Shown here in pieces: positions 1 through 10,980 of a stretch of 64,000 nucleotides of DNA. A model generated the notes under the pieces. It was not told where the DNA came from. It saw only the letters and a list, made by a program, of their open reading frames with translations, and ran no database searches. How positions within the stretch are numbered: the stretch's first letter is position 1; each line of letters starts with the position of its first letter. Source of the DNA: Arenicella sp. (lineage in GTDB: Bacteria > Pseudomonadota > Gammaproteobacteria > Arenicellales > Arenicellaceae); NCBI GenBank assembly GCA_023301745.1, contig JALZVW010000006.1:1-64000 (forward strand), written 5' to 3'. Both the position numbers and the translations under genes were made by a program.

Positions 1-657
1 GGTCACAAGCGTAAATATCGTGTTATAGATTTTCGTCGTAATAAAGATGCAATTCCTGCAAAGGTTGAGCGTTTGGAATACGATCCAAATCGAAGCGCAC
101 ATTTGGCACTATTATTGTACGCCGACGGCGAACGTCGTTACATCATCGCGCCTAAGGGTATCGGTGCTGGCGATAAAGTCGTCTCTGGTATCGATGCGCC
201 AATCGCAGCAGGCAACTGCTTGCCATTGCGTAATATCCCAGTCGGCTCGGTAATACACAATGTTGAATTGAAGCCAGAGAAGGGTGGCCAATTGGCTCGT
301 TCGGCTGGTACTTCAATCCAATTAGTTGGTAAAGAAGGCAAATACGCTCAAATCCGTTTACGCTCTGGCGAAATGCGCAAGGTTCTCCTTGAATGTCGCG
401 CGACCATAGGCGAAGTTGGTAACTCAGAGCATTCATTACGTAAATTGGGTAAAGCTGGTGCTAAGCGCTGGCGTGGTATTCGCCCGACTGTTCGTGGTGT
501 CGCGATGAATCCGGTAGATCACCCGCATGGTGGTGGTGAAGGTCGTACATCTGGTGGTCGTCACCCTGTGTCGCCGACTGGTGTACCTACGAAGGGTTAC
601 CGTACTCGTTCAAACAAACGTAGCGATTCGATGATTATTCGTCGTCGCAAGAAATAG
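1..657 (+). CDS. rplB: 50S ribosomal protein L2, 5'-truncated by window start
   Basis: Frame 1 is open from base 1 ([38 protein letters not shown]...) with L2 motif [26 protein letters not shown]. Confidence 0.98.
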   Translation, partial: GHKRKYRVIDFRRNKDAIPAKVERLEYDPNRSAHLALLLYADGERRYIIAPKGIGAGDKVVSGIDAPIAAGNCLPLRNIPVGSVIHNVELKPEKGGQLARSAGTSIQLVGKEGKYAQIRLRSGEMRKVLLECRATIGEVGNSEHSLRKLGKAGAKRWRGIRPTVRGVAMNPVDHPHGGGEGRTSGGRHPVSPTGVPTKGYRTRSNKRSDSMIIRRRKK

Positions 658-668
658 GGGACTAGCTA

Positions 669-941
669 ATGGCACGTTCAATTAAAAAAGGACCGTTCGT
701 AGATCATCACCTATGGGCAAAAGTTGAGAAGGCAGCCGCGGCACATGACCGTAAGCCTATCAAAACTTGGTCACGTCGCAGTATGATCTTGCCGGAATTT
801 GTCGGTTTGACTATTGCTGTTCATAACGGTCGTCAGCACATACCAGTGTTGATTTCAGAAAATATGGTTGGTCACAAGTTGGGTGAGTTTTCTCCAACTC
901 GGACTTTTAAAGGCCATATTGCTGACAAGAAAGGTCGATAG
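669..941 (+). CDS. rpsS: 30S ribosomal protein S19
   Basis: [15 protein letters not shown]..., S10 operon order. Confidence 0.98.
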   Translation: MARSIKKGPFVDHHLWAKVEKAAAAHDRKPIKTWSRRSMILPEFVGLTIAVHNGRQHIPVLISENMVGHKLGEFSPTRTFKGHIADKKGR

Positions 942-953
942 GGGTTAACGAAA

Positions 954-1319
954 ATGCAAGTAAAAGCTACTGCGAAAAACGTTCGCATCTCACCACAAAA
1001 AGCACGTCTAGCTGTGGATCAAATCCGCGGAAAAACGGTTGCTCGTGCGTTAGAGATTCTTTCTTTTGGTGAGACTAAAGCGTCAAGCCTAGTATTGAAA
1101 ACACTTGAGTCGGCGATAGCCAACGCTGAGCACAATGAAAGTGCAGACATCGATGAGTTGTTTGTATCAAAGTGCTTCGTTGACGAAGGTGCAACCATGA
1201 AGCGTATGCGTCCTCGTGCAAAAGGTCGTGCGTTCGGAATTTTGAAACGTTCTAGTCACATCACAGTTACTGTGAGCGACGAACTAGGTGTCAACAACGC
1301 CAGTAACGGAGGCCAATAA
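954..1319 (+). CDS. rplV: 50S ribosomal protein L22
   Basis: Recognisable L22 sequence ([19 protein letters not shown]); operon order. Confidence 0.97.
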   Translation: MQVKATAKNVRISPQKARLAVDQIRGKTVARALEILSFGETKASSLVLKTLESAIANAEHNESADIDELFVSKCFVDEGATMKRMRPRAKGRAFGILKRSSHITVTVSDELGVNNASNGGQ

Positions 1320-1320
1320 A

Positions 1321-1995
1321 ATGGGTCAAAAAGTACATCCTAACGGTATGCGTTTGGGCATTGTTAAAGATTTCAATGCTAAATGGTTTGCTGACAAAAC
1401 TGACTACGCTAAGTTCTTATTACAAGACTTGAAAGTTCGCGAGTTTCTAGAAAAGAAACTTAAGAACGCAGCGGTAAGTAATATTACGATTGAGCGCCCA
1501 GCGCAAAACATCAATGTAATTATTCATACTGCTCGTCCAGGTATTGTTATCGGTAAGAAAGGCGAAGATATCGATCGTATGCGTAAAGCAATCGCGGCGA
1601 TGACGGGTCTTCCAACTCAAGTGTCGGTTGAAGAAATTCGTAAGCCTGAGACTGACTCTCAATTGGTTGCTGACGGTATTTGTCAACAGCTAGAGAAGCG
1701 AGTTATGTTTCGTCGAGCAATGAAGCGTTCTGTGCAATCAGCCATGCGTGCTGGTGCACAAGGTGTGAAAGTAATGATCTCCGGTCGTTTGAATGGAGCT
1801 GAAATTGCGCGCACAGAGTGGTATCGCGAAGGTCGCGTGCCATTGCATACACTACGCGCTGATATCGATTATGCAACCAGCGAAGCATTGACTACTTACG
1901 GCATTATCGGTGTCAAAGTATGGATCTTCAAAGGCGAGATTTTCCAACCTGTTAACAGTGTAGTGTCTGACGACAGTGCTACGCCTGCGGCTTAA
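1321..1995 (+). CDS. rpsC: 30S ribosomal protein S3
   Basis: [15 protein letters not shown] start at 1321; the longer track ORF (1288) is a 5' over-extension into rplV. Confidence 0.98.
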   Translation: MGQKVHPNGMRLGIVKDFNAKWFADKTDYAKFLLQDLKVREFLEKKLKNAAVSNITIERPAQNINVIIHTARPGIVIGKKGEDIDRMRKAIAAMTGLPTQVSVEEIRKPETDSQLVADGICQQLEKRVMFRRAMKRSVQSAMRAGAQGVKVMISGRLNGAEIARTEWYREGRVPLHTLRADIDYATSEALTTYGIIGVKVWIFKGEIFQPVNSVVSDDSATPAA

Positions 1996-2024
1996 TTGCT
2001 CGTAGAGTATAGAGGTAGATAAAA

Positions 2025-2441
2025 ATGTTATTACCAAAACGTACCAAATTCCGCAAAGCGCACAAAGGGCGTAACCGCGGATTAGCTACCACCGGAAACA
2101 AGGTGAGCTTCGGTGAATTCGGTTTGCAATCAACGACACGCGGTCGCATGACGTCGCGTCAAATTGAAGCAGCGCGTAGAACAATTACTCGTCACATTAA
2201 ACGTGGCGGTCGTGTTTGGATTCGTGTTTTTCCAGACAAGCCTGTTTCTAAGAAGCCATTAGAAACTCGAATGGGTAAAGGTAAAGGTAACCCTGAATTT
2301 TGGGTTATGGAAGTAAAGCCAGGCCAAATGTTATATGAATTGCAAGGTGTCAGCGAAGAGCTAGCACGTGAAGCGTTCACATTAGCGGCTGCCAAGCTTC
2401 CTTTTAAATGTAAATTTGTTAAGCGTCAGGTAGGTGATTAA
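2025..2441 (+). CDS. rplP: 50S ribosomal protein L16
   Basis: [19 protein letters not shown]... Confidence 0.98.
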   Translation: MLLPKRTKFRKAHKGRNRGLATTGNKVSFGEFGLQSTTRGRMTSRQIEAARRTITRHIKRGGRVWIRVFPDKPVSKKPLETRMGKGKGNPEFWVMEVKPGQMLYELQGVSEELAREAFTLAAAKLPFKCKFVKRQVGD

Positions 2442-2656
2442 TGGCTACTGAATCAAGAGCCGCGGAATTGCGCGCAAAGTCAGCGACTGAGCTGAAAGAC
2501 GAATTGGTTGGCCTTCGTAAAGAAGAGTTCAGCCTTCGTATGAAAAGAGGCACTGGTCAACTTTCGGATACGTCACGTTTCAAAAAGATTCGTCGTGAAG
2601 TAGCCCGTATCAAGACTATCCTGAACGAGCAAGCTGCTGCAGCTGCTCAAAGTTAG
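2441..2656 (+). CDS. rpmC: 50S ribosomal protein L29
   Basis: L29-like sequence, overlaps the rplP stop. Confidence 0.95.
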   Translation: MATESRAAELRAKSATELKDELVGLRKEEFSLRMKRGTGQLSDTSRFKKIRREVARIKTILNEQAAAAAQS

Positions 2657-2667
2657 AGGGTTTTGAA

Positions 2668-2931
2668 ATGACTGAAAATACTAGCGCACGTAGCGTTGAA
2701 GGCAAAGTGGTAAGTAACAAAGGCGAAAAAACTATCTCAGTGATGGTTGAACGTCGAGAGAAACACCCTTTGTACGGTAAGTACATACGTAAATCGACTA
2801 AGTTCTTAGCGCATGACGAAAGCAATGAGTGTGGCGAAGGCGACACGGTAATCATTGAAGAATGTCGTCCGCTATCTAAGAACAAGTCTTGGCGTTTGGT
2901 TAAAGTTGTAAACAAAGCAGTTGTTGCTTAG
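2668..2931 (+). CDS. rpsQ: 30S ribosomal protein S17
   Basis: [32 protein letters not shown]. Confidence 0.97.
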   Translation: MTENTSARSVEGKVVSNKGEKTISVMVERREKHPLYGKYIRKSTKFLAHDESNECGEGDTVIIEECRPLSKNKSWRLVKVVNKAVVA

Positions 2932-2988
2932 TTTATCTCTTTAGTTATTCATAAGAATTTAAGCACTGAATAGAATTGGAGTAACCCC

Positions 2989-3357
2989 ATGATTCAAATG
3001 CAAAGTATTTTAGAAGTAGCTGATAACAGCGGCGCACGTAAAGTTATGTGTATCAAAGTTCTTGGTGGCTCTAAGCGACGTTATGCCGGAATCGGCGACG
3101 TCATTAAAGTAAGTGTTAGAGAAGCACTCCCTAACTCACGCGTAAAGAAAGGTGCTGTGTATGATGCAGTTATCGTTCGCACTCGTAAAGGTGTTCGTCG
3201 TTCAGATGGTTCAGTAATCCGTTTTGATAAGAATGCTGCGGTTATCTTGAATGCTTCAAGACAACCTATGGGTACTCGTATCTTTGGCCCGGTAACTAGA
3301 GAGTTACGTGGCGACAATTTTATGAAGATCGTTTCACTTGCACCCGAAGTGTTGTAA
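2989..3357 (+). CDS. rplN: 50S ribosomal protein L14
   Basis: [28 protein letters not shown]. Confidence 0.98.
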   Translation: MIQMQSILEVADNSGARKVMCIKVLGGSKRRYAGIGDVIKVSVREALPNSRVKKGAVYDAVIVRTRKGVRRSDGSVIRFDKNAAVILNASRQPMGTRIFGPVTRELRGDNFMKIVSLAPEVL

Positions 3358-3382
3358 ACGATTCTCAGAATAGGCTAAGACT

Positions 3383-3697
3383 ATGAACAAGATTAAAAAA
3401 GGCGATCAAGTGATCGTAGTGTCAGGACGCGACAAAGGCAAAACTGGAGAAATTCTTCAGATAATGGACGATGGCCGCGCTTTGATCAACGATATCCAAT
3501 TGGTGAAGAAGCACGTTAAGGCTAACCCGACTGCGGGCGTAACTGGCGGCATAATCACTAAAGAAGCGCCAATTCAACTTTCGAACATTGCTATCTTTAA
3601 CCCCAACACTAGTAAAGCGGACAAAGTTCGTATTGAAGGTGAAGGTAAAGACAAGCACCGTGTATTCAAATCTGATGGAAGTAAAGTAGACGCGTAA
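3383..3697 (+). CDS. rplX: 50S ribosomal protein L24
   Basis: [20 protein letters not shown] (KOW motif). Confidence 0.97.
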   Translation: MNKIKKGDQVIVVSGRDKGKTGEILQIMDDGRALINDIQLVKKHVKANPTAGVTGGIITKEAPIQLSNIAIFNPNTSKADKVRIEGEGKDKHRVFKSDGSKVDA

Positions 3698-3738
3698 GCG
3701 CCGTTACTTTAGTTACTTCCACTACAAGGTATAAAACA

Positions 3739-4281
3739 ATGAATAGAATGCAAGAACATTACGTGAAGAACGTAGTTCCTCAATTGCAAGAGAAGTTCCA
3801 ATTTGCAAGCGCAATGCAAGTTCCTCGAATTACCATGATCTCGATCAATATGGGTTTGGGTGAAGCCGTTGGTAACAAAAAAATTATCGAAAGTGCTGTT
3901 GCTGATCTAGAGCGTATCTGCGGCCAAAAGCCTGTCGTTACACTGGCGCGTAAATCAGTTGCGGGTTTCAAGATTCGTGACGGTTGGCCGATTGGCGCGA
4001 AGGTGAACCTTCGTCGTGACCGTATGTACGAATTTTTCGATCGATTGGTGTCTATTTCGATTCCGCGTATTCGCGACTTTCGTGGTTTGAACCTAAAATC
4101 TTTTGATGGACGCGGTAATTACACGTTCGGCTTGAAAGAACAGATTGTATTCCCAGAAATTGAATATGACAAAGTTGATGCGCTACGTGGTATGGATATT
4201 ACCATCACTACAAGTGCAGCAAATAACGAGGAAGCCGAAGCGTTACTACGTGGCTTTAACTTTCCTCTTAAGACTAAATAA
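3739..4281 (+). CDS. rplE: 50S ribosomal protein L5
   Basis: L5 family sequence, spc operon order. Confidence 0.97.
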   Translation: MNRMQEHYVKNVVPQLQEKFQFASAMQVPRITMISINMGLGEAVGNKKIIESAVADLERICGQKPVVTLARKSVAGFKIRDGWPIGAKVNLRRDRMYEFFDRLVSISIPRIRDFRGLNLKSFDGRGNYTFGLKEQIVFPEIEYDKVDALRGMDITITTSAANNEEAEALLRGFNFPLKTK

Positions 4282-4296
4282 TCAGAGACTAGAGCC

Positions 4297-4602
4297 ATGG
4301 CTAAGAAATCTATGATCGCTCGTGACGTAAAACGCACGAAACTAAACAACCGTTTTCAAGCACGTCGTGACGAGCTAAGAGCTGTTGTAAGCAATCCCGA
4401 CGTTGAGTATGACGATAAATGGGAGGCGATGCTGGCATTGCAAAAGTTGCCACGTGATTCCGGGAAAACTCGTCAGCGTAACCGCTGTGGTTTAACGGGT
4501 CGTCCACACGGCTACTATCGCAAGTTCGGCCTTAGCCGTAACAAGCTACGTGAAGTAATTCTTAAAGGCCAAGCGCCAGGTGTAGTGAAAGCGAGCTGGT
4601 AA
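4297..4602 (+). CDS. rpsN: 30S ribosomal protein S14
   Basis: RNRCGLTGRPHGYYRKFGLSRNKLRE. Confidence 0.98.
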   Translation: MAKKSMIARDVKRTKLNNRFQARRDELRAVVSNPDVEYDDKWEAMLALQKLPRDSGKTRQRNRCGLTGRPHGYYRKFGLSRNKLREVILKGQAPGVVKASW

Positions 4603-4681
4603 GTTCGAACTTCACAACATTTAGTACAGCTGCTCAGGGTTTGGCTTTGGGCAGCGCAACAGATAAAAACGGTACACCATT

Positions 4682-5074
4682 ATGATGACTGACCCAATAG
4701 CGGATCTACTAACACGCATCCGTAACGCACATCACGCTGAAAAAGTTTCTTTGACTATGCCTGGTTCGAAGATTAAAGCGGCGATTGCTAAGGTTTTAAA
4801 AGACGAAGGCTATATCGAAGATTTCAGTGCGTCGGTAGAAGATAAAAAGCCGTCTTTGACAATTAAATTGAAATACTTTGAAGGTGCTCCGGTAATTGAG
4901 CATATTCAACGCATAAGCAAACCTGGTCTTCGTGTTTATAAAAACGCTGAAGAGCTACCGAAAGTGAATGGCGGCTTAGGTGTCGCGATCATTTCGACTA
5001 GCAAAGGTATTATGACTGACCGTGCGGCTCGTTCCGCTGGTGTTGGTGGTGAAGTCTTATGTAATGTGAGCTAA
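4682..5074 (+). CDS. rpsH: 30S ribosomal protein S8
   Basis: [15 protein letters not shown]... Confidence 0.98.
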   Translation: MMTDPIADLLTRIRNAHHAEKVSLTMPGSKIKAAIAKVLKDEGYIEDFSASVEDKKPSLTIKLKYFEGAPVIEHIQRISKPGLRVYKNAEELPKVNGGLGVAIISTSKGIMTDRAARSAGVGGEVLCNVS

Positions 5075-5240
5075 GTTTTAGCACACGATTGTTGTAATAA
5101 ATGGCTGTAGCCGACAGCGAAATGCTGTTAGTATGGCCGCCGCTTAAGGCTCCGCGAGTTAGAGCCTTTAAGGCGAAAGTAGTAAAAGAATTAAGTAAGC
5201 TTCGGCAATAGTGCCTACGCTGCATTAATAGAGAAATAAA

Positions 5241-5774
5241 ATGTCTAGAATAGCAAACGCACCTGTCAGTTTGCCAAGCGGTGTCGACGTGACACTGAGT
5301 GGTCAATTGGTCAAGGTGAAGGGTTCTAAGGGCGAGTTAGAGTGGAATGTCCACCAGCTTGTCTCAGTAGCCCAAGAAGACGCGACTATCAAAGTTGCCG
5401 CCAACGAGACTAGCAAGAACGCAATCGCGCTTGCTGGCACAACCCGTGCATTAATCAATAATATGGTCACCGGCGTAAGTGCTGGCTTTGAGAAAAAGCT
5501 GACTATTGTTGGTGTCGGTTATCGTGCACAGGCTCAAGGTCAAAAATTGAACCTTACTCTTGGTTTCTCTCATCCAGTTGTATATGAAGTTCGTGACGGT
5601 ATTACCGTTACGACCCCAAGCAATACAGAGATTGTAGTTACTGGTATCGACAAACAAAAAGTCGGTCAAGTAGCAGCTGAGATTCGTGCATACCGTAAAC
5701 CTGAGCCTTATAAAGGTAAGGGTGTGCGTTATTCAGATGAATATGTATTGCGCAAGCAAGCTAAGAAGAAGTAA
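5241..5774 (+). CDS. rplF: 50S ribosomal protein L6
   Basis: L6 family (EPYKGKGVRYSDEYVLRKQAKKK). Confidence 0.98.
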   Translation: MSRIANAPVSLPSGVDVTLSGQLVKVKGSKGELEWNVHQLVSVAQEDATIKVAANETSKNAIALAGTTRALINNMVTGVSAGFEKKLTIVGVGYRAQAQGQKLNLTLGFSHPVVYEVRDGITVTTPSNTEIVVTGIDKQKVGQVAAEIRAYRKPEPYKGKGVRYSDEYVLRKQAKKK

Positions 5775-5786
5775 GCGGAGTCTAAG

Positions 5787-6143
5787 ATGAAAGATAAAAA
5801 ACAAGCTCGTCTACGTCGCGCCAAGAAATTGCGTGCGAAGATTGCTCGACAAGGCGTAAGCCGGTTGAGTATTCACCGTACTTCTCAGCATATCTACGCG
5901 CAAGTGATCGACGAAACTGGTGGCAAGGTGTTAGCCGCCGTGTCGACCCTAGACGCCGGTATCAAGAAAGAAGCTAAGAATACAAGTAACTGTGATGCAG
6001 CTGCATTAGTTGGTAAGCAAATCGCTGCCCTAGCTAAGCAAGCCGGTGTTGAGTCAGTTGCCTTCGATCGATCTGGTTTTCGTTACCACGGTCGCGTTAA
6101 AGCACTAGCTGAAGCCGCTCGCGAAGCTGGCCTCAAGCTGTAA
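5787..6143 (+). CDS. rplR: 50S ribosomal protein L18
   Basis: L18 family; [26 protein letters not shown]. Confidence 0.98.
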   Translation: MKDKKQARLRRAKKLRAKIARQGVSRLSIHRTSQHIYAQVIDETGGKVLAAVSTLDAGIKKEAKNTSNCDAAALVGKQIAALAKQAGVESVAFDRSGFRYHGRVKALAEAAREAGLKL

Positions 6144-6159
6144 CCGTTAGGAGATAATC

Positions 6160-6681
6160 ATGGCTGGTCCAAAAAGAAATAATCGTAACGATCGCGAACC
6201 TGTTGATGAGAGCTTAGAGCAACTTATTAATGTACGTCGTGTAGCGAAAGTAGTAAAAGGTGGTCGAATTTTCGGTTTCTCAGCGCTAACTGTTGTTGGT
6301 GATGGAAAAGGCAGTGTCGGTATTGGCCGCGGAAAGTCGAAAGAGGTGCCGTTAGCGGTGTCTAAGGCAATGGAATCTGGCCGTCGAGAAATGAAGAAAG
6401 TTCATTTAGTTGGCGGTACGTTACAGTATCCTGTTGTTGCGACTCATGCTGGTTCAACTGTTGTTATGCGCCCCGCATCTGAAGGTACGGGCATCATCGC
6501 TGGAGGCACTATGCGTGCTGTTTTCGAAGCGGTTGGTGTTAAAGACGTTTTGGCTAAGTGTATTGGTTCGACTAACCCGGTAAATGTTGTTCGCGCAACA
6601 ATTAAAGGTTTGCGTTCGATCAATAGCCCAGCGTCGGTTGCTGCTAAACGCGGTAAATCTGTTAAAGAAATTATGGAGTAA
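6160..6681 (+). CDS. rpsE: 30S ribosomal protein S5
   Basis: S5 motif [23 protein letters not shown]. Confidence 0.98.
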   Translation: MAGPKRNNRNDREPVDESLEQLINVRRVAKVVKGGRIFGFSALTVVGDGKGSVGIGRGKSKEVPLAVSKAMESGRREMKKVHLVGGTLQYPVVATHAGSTVVMRPASEGTGIIAGGTMRAVFEAVGVKDVLAKCIGSTNPVNVVRATIKGLRSINSPASVAAKRGKSVKEIME

Positions 6682-6719
6682 GCGGCAACGCTTCTCCTGA
6701 TTACATTCGGTATAGACAA

Positions 6720-6908
6720 ATGGCTAACGAAAATAAAATCAAAGTAACCTTAGTTAAAAGCATGTTCGGTCGTGGTGCAAAGCACATGGGCTGTGTAAAA
6801 GGCTTAGGTTTACGTCGCATGCACCAAACTGTGGAGGTAATTGATACTCCAGAGAACCGTGGCATGATTAATAAAGTTTCTTACCTTCTGAAAACAGAAG
6901 AGGTATAA
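6720..6908 (+). CDS. rpmD: 50S ribosomal protein L30
   Basis: 62 aa L30-like; operon order. Confidence 0.95.
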   Translation: MANENKIKVTLVKSMFGRGAKHMGCVKGLGLRRMHQTVEVIDTPENRGMINKVSYLLKTEEV

Positions 6909-6912
6909 GACA

Positions 6913-7347
6913 ATGCGTTTAAATACTCTAAAACCTTCAGAAGGTGCTAAGCATGCGCGAAAACGCGTAGGACGAGGCATTGGTTCTGGAACAGGCAAAA
7001 CAGCGGGTCGTGGTCATAAAGGCCAAAAGTCTCGTACCGGTGGTACTATACGAATCGGTTTTGAAGGCGGTCAGATGCCTTTGCAACGTCGTTTGCCAAA
7101 ACGTGGTTTTCGCTCGATGATGTCGAAAAACATGGCTGAGATTCGTTTGCATGAATTGAATTTAGTGGAAGGCGAGACGGTTGATTTGGCCGCATTGCGA
7201 ACAGCGGGCTTATTGAATGCCGGGCACCTTCGTGCAAAAGTTGTTCTTTCTGGTGAGTTGACTAAAGCAGTTACACTTCAAGGCGTTGGTGCAACGAAAG
7301 GCGCGAAGGCGGCAATCGAAGCAGCTGGCGGTAAAGTAGAAGACTAG
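6913..7347 (+). CDS. rplO: 50S ribosomal protein L15
   Basis: [25 protein letters not shown]. Confidence 0.98.
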   Translation: MRLNTLKPSEGAKHARKRVGRGIGSGTGKTAGRGHKGQKSRTGGTIRIGFEGGQMPLQRRLPKRGFRSMMSKNMAEIRLHELNLVEGETVDLAALRTAGLLNAGHLRAKVVLSGELTKAVTLQGVGATKGAKAAIEAAGGKVED

Positions 7348-7447
7348 TCTGTCTTCTGCTTACTCCTTTAAAGTTACTGTTAAGTCCCAATAAAGCTATT
7401 ACGATAACTAGAACTGAAGTCATAGACTAAGAGCTTAGGATTAAATA

Positions 7448-8809
7448 ATGTCACGAGAACAAGCTGCAGCCCTCGCAGGGTCAGGAAAACTAAAAGAATT
7501 GTGGTCACGTATAGGTTTCGTGTTGGCTGCATTCGTTGTTTATCGTCTTGGCACTCACGTTCCAGTACCTGGGGTCGACCCAATCGCGATATCCGCTCTT
7601 TTTGAGCAGAATCGTGGGTCTATTCTTGATGTATTGAATATGTTCTCTGGTGGAGCATTAAGTCGGTTGTCGGTCATGGCGCTCGGCGTCATGCCTTATA
7701 TCTCGGCGTCGATCATTATTCAAATGTTGACCGCGGTTGAACCTCGTTTAAAGCAAATTAAAGCTGAAGGCGAATCAGGCAGACGTAAGATTCAGAAATG
7801 GACTAAATACGCCGCGGTGGTATTGGCGACTTTTCAAGCCTTTGGTGTCGCGAGTACAGTGCAATCTCAGACGGCTAACGGTGTCCCTGTGACATTGATA
7901 GCGGGCGCGCAATTCACCATTATTTGTGTGCTGGCGCTTGTCGCCGGAACCATGTTCTTAGTTTGGTTAGGTGAGCAGATCACCGAGCGTGGAATTGGCA
8001 ACGGCATGTCGTTGATTATTTTCGCCGGCATCGTAGCGGGTTTGCCTAGCGCGATTGGCGGAACCATTGAATTAGCCAGTAGCGGCGAGTTTTCACCGTT
8101 GTTTGTTGTGTTCTTGTTGGTTGCGGTGGCCTTAGTAACCGCCTTTGTGGTGTTTGTGGAGCGGGGGCAACGTCGCTTAACTGTGAATTACGCTCGCCAG
8201 CAGCGCGGCAATCAAGTTATGCAAGCTCCGGCTTCGTATTTCCCGTTGAAAATGAACATGGCCGGAGTTATTCCTCCGATTTTTGCTTCCAGTATTATTT
8301 TGTTCCCAGCCAGTCTGGTTGGCTTTTTTGGGAATGAGTCAGCGACTGGTGTCGCGGGTGTGTTGAGAGATATCTCAACCAAGATGCAGCCAGGTGAGTT
8401 GGTATATACCATTATGTATATTGGTATGATTTTGTTCTTTGCCTTCTTTTATACAGCATTGACATTTGACCCCAAAGAGATCGCCGAAAACTTGAAAAAA
8501 CAAGGTGCGTTTGTGCCTGGCATTCGTCCAGGTCAGCAAACCGCGCGTTATATTGATGGCGTTGTATCAAAGCTAACTTTGGTCGGCGCTATCTACCTAG
8601 CAATTGTCTGCTTGCTTCCTGAGCTATTGATTGTTAACTACAATGTACCGTTCTATTTCGGCGGTACGTCGTTGCTTATTATTGTTGTTGTTATTATGGA
8701 TTTGATGGGCCAAGTGCAATCTCATCTTATGTCGCAGCAGTATGAAAGCTTAATGAAGAAAACTAACTTAACCGGTAAATCTGGTAACGGCCGAAAACGC
8801 CGTCGCTAG
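7448..8809 (+). CDS. secY: Preprotein translocase subunit SecY
   Basis: 453 aa multi-TM SecY sequence; GIGNGMSLIIFAGI. Confidence 0.98.
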   Translation: MSREQAAALAGSGKLKELWSRIGFVLAAFVVYRLGTHVPVPGVDPIAISALFEQNRGSILDVLNMFSGGALSRLSVMALGVMPYISASIIIQMLTAVEPRLKQIKAEGESGRRKIQKWTKYAAVVLATFQAFGVASTVQSQTANGVPVTLIAGAQFTIICVLALVAGTMFLVWLGEQITERGIGNGMSLIIFAGIVAGLPSAIGGTIELASSGEFSPLFVVFLLVAVALVTAFVVFVERGQRRLTVNYARQQRGNQVMQAPASYFPLKMNMAGVIPPIFASSIILFPASLVGFFGNESATGVAGVLRDISTKMQPGELVYTIMYIGMILFFAFFYTALTFDPKEIAENLKKQGAFVPGIRPGQQTARYIDGVVSKLTLVGAIYLAIVCLLPELLIVNYNVPFYFGGTSLLIIVVVIMDLMGQVQSHLMSQQYESLMKKTNLTGKSGNGRKRRR

Positions 8810-8863
8810 ATTGATTGACAAGTAAAATTTAGAAAATTTTAGAACATCGTTCTGAGGTAAATC

Positions 8864-8977
8864 ATGAAAGTTCGTGCATCAGTAAAGAAAATCTGCCGCA
8901 ACTGTAAAGTTGTACGTCGTAAGGGTGTTGTTCGTGTTATTTGCAGCGAGCCGCGACACAAACAGCGTCAGGGCTAA
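8864..8977 (+). CDS. rpmJ: 50S ribosomal protein L36 (37 aa; absent from the ORF track)
   Basis: Own translation: [37 protein letters not shown], zinc-binding CxxC...C...H form. Confidence 0.97.
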   Translation: MKVRASVKKICRNCKVVRRKGVVRVICSEPRHKQRQG

Positions 8978-9172
8978 CTTCGCATTATAGGTACTGATAT
9001 TTTGCTACCACACTTTGTTGCTTGTTAATTTTAAATGCTCACGTGCAGCTGCACGATCCACTTTAAAACCAACAAGCGCCTCATTTGGAAACGAAATCCC
9101 AGCACCTCTAGCGCAAAGTAAATTTTCAAAGGTTTTAGGACAATTTTTCACTTGCTTTTAGCTTGTGAAAGG

Positions 9173-9209
9173 TTGATTTTTAACACTCTAAACAGTATTC
9201 TAGCGCGCC
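9173..9209 (+). promoter_or_regulatory. Predicted sigma70 promoter for the alpha operon
   Basis: TTGATT (9173-9178), 17-bp spacer, TATTCT (9196-9201), then GC-rich AGCGCGCC. Confidence 0.6.
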
Positions 9210-9330
9210 TTTCAGGTAGTACTAGAAAGTAAATTAAAATGTCCAGTAGGACCTTGTTGTTCAAAGCGTCGTTTAGACGCGGTTCAGCTGTGGGTTTTAC
9301 TGGTAATAGAAACGCATCCGGAGACACACA

Positions 9331-9687
9331 GTGGCACGTATTGCAGGTATTAATCTACCATCACACAAACATGTTGAGATTGCACTAACGTCAATCTACG
9401 GCATCGGTAAAACTCGCTCACATGCTATATGTGACGCGGCTGGTATTGAACGCTCTACTAAAGTTAGCGCATTATCTGAGCCTGAAGCTGAAAAGCTTCG
9501 TGGTGAGGTGGCTAAATTTGAAGTAGAAGGCGATCTACGTCGGGAAGTCTCTATGAACATCAAACGTTTGATGGACTTAGGTTGCTTTCGCGGTATTCGT
9601 CATCGTCGTGGTTTGCCTTTGCGCGGACAACGTACTAAAACTAATGCGCGTACTCGTAAGGGTCCACGTAAACCAATCAAGCGCTAA
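9331..9687 (+). CDS. rpsM: 30S ribosomal protein S13 (GTG start)
   Basis: [29 protein letters not shown]. Confidence 0.98.
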   Translation: MARIAGINLPSHKHVEIALTSIYGIGKTRSHAICDAAGIERSTKVSALSEPEAEKLRGEVAKFEVEGDLRREVSMNIKRLMDLGCFRGIRHRRGLPLRGQRTKTNARTRKGPRKPIKR

Positions 9688-9763
9688 AAGCGCCAGCTTT
9701 TTGGTTGGCTGTAAGTAATTATTATTTACAGCGACTTAGAAGATCTGTTTTTGAGATATTAAA

Positions 9764-10153
9764 ATGGCTAAAACACCTAGCAAAACTAAGAAGAAAGTTA
9801 AAAAGCATATTGTTGATGGCATTGCGCACATCCAAGCTTCTTTCAATAATACGATCATCACAATCAGCGACCGTCATGGTAATGCTTTGTGCTGGGCGAC
9901 GGCTGGCGGTTCAGGCTTTCGTGGCTCACGTAAAAGCACACCTTTTGCTGCTCAAGTAGCGGCAGATCGTTGTGGCAAGATGGCACAAGATTTCGGCATG
10001 AAGAACCTAGAAGTTCGCGTTAAGGGCCCAGGCCCTGGTCGTGAGTCTGCTGTTCGTGCACTAAATAACTGTGGTTTTGATGTCACTCAGATTACTGATG
10101 TAACGCCTATTCCACATAATGGTTGTCGCCCTTCTAAGAAGCGTCGCGTATAA
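9764..10153 (+). CDS. rpsK: 30S ribosomal protein S11
   Basis: [42 protein letters not shown]. Confidence 0.98.
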   Translation: MAKTPSKTKKKVKKHIVDGIAHIQASFNNTIITISDRHGNALCWATAGGSGFRGSRKSTPFAAQVAADRCGKMAQDFGMKNLEVRVKGPGPGRESAVRALNNCGFDVTQITDVTPIPHNGCRPSKKRRV

Positions 10154-10250
10154 CCCGTTCGATTCTATGGCTCTAGTTTTGCGCAAGTGTCGCCAGAACA
10201 ACAAGCACGTCACATAGGTCGAGAGCAACTTTAAAGACTGAGAAACTAAA

Positions 10251-10874
10251 ATGGCAAGATATATTGGCCCAACTTGTAAGTTGGCACGTCGCGAAGGCAC
10301 GGATTTATTCCTTAAGAGCCCAGCGCGTTCGTTAGAATCAAAATGTAAGATGGACAAAGTGCCTGGTGCTACTGCCCAGTCGCGTCGCCCGCGCACTACC
10401 GTTTACGGTACTCAGCTTCGAGAGAAGCAAAAGCTACGCCGTATCTACGGTGTGCTAGAGAAAAAGTTCCGTGCATACTATGCTGAAGCAGCTCGTGTGA
10501 AAGGCTCAACAGGTGAAAACTTGTTGACTCTTCTTGAGTCACGCTTAGATAACGTTGTTTACCGTATGGGCTTTGCTGTGACGCGTGCAGAAGCGCGTCA
10601 ATTAGTGAGCCACAAATCTATTAAGGTTAATGGTCAACTCGTTAATATTCCTTCTTTCAATGTCAAGGCCGGCGATGTAGTCGAGGTTCGAGACAAAGCT
10701 AAGAAGCAATTGCGCATTAGTGCGGCCTTGGAAATTGCAGAGCAAATTGGTTTGCCTGAATGGTGTTCTGTAGAAGTCGCTGCTAAGAAAGGTGTTTTCA
10801 AATCAGCGCCTGAGCGTAGCGAATTGTCTGCTGATATCGATGAATCATTAGTCGTTGCACTTTACTCTAAGTAA
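10251..10874 (+). CDS. rpsD: 30S ribosomal protein S4
   Basis: [19 protein letters not shown]. Confidence 0.98.
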   Translation: MARYIGPTCKLARREGTDLFLKSPARSLESKCKMDKVPGATAQSRRPRTTVYGTQLREKQKLRRIYGVLEKKFRAYYAEAARVKGSTGENLLTLLESRLDNVVYRMGFAVTRAEARQLVSHKSIKVNGQLVNIPSFNVKAGDVVEVRDKAKKQLRISAALEIAEQIGLPEWCSVEVAAKKGVFKSAPERSELSADIDESLVVALYSK

Positions 10875-10980
10875 AATGCTTCTTTAGGCAAGCGCTCATA
10901 ACGCTTGCCTGATCTTTAGACCCTATACATTTAACCGTAGTCCGCCAGAGGATTCGGTAAATAACTGGAGACAGACCCAC

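Noticed and set aside
152-436. Antisense ORFs inside rplB and throughout the ribosomal and dcw genes
   Set aside because: Overlap highly conserved genes on the opposite strand, with no recognisable domains; ordinary spurious ORFs.
5010-5306. 98-aa minus ORF across the rpsH-rplF spacer
   Set aside because: Overlaps both flanking genes and no domain is recognisable; RNA structure explains the spacer better.
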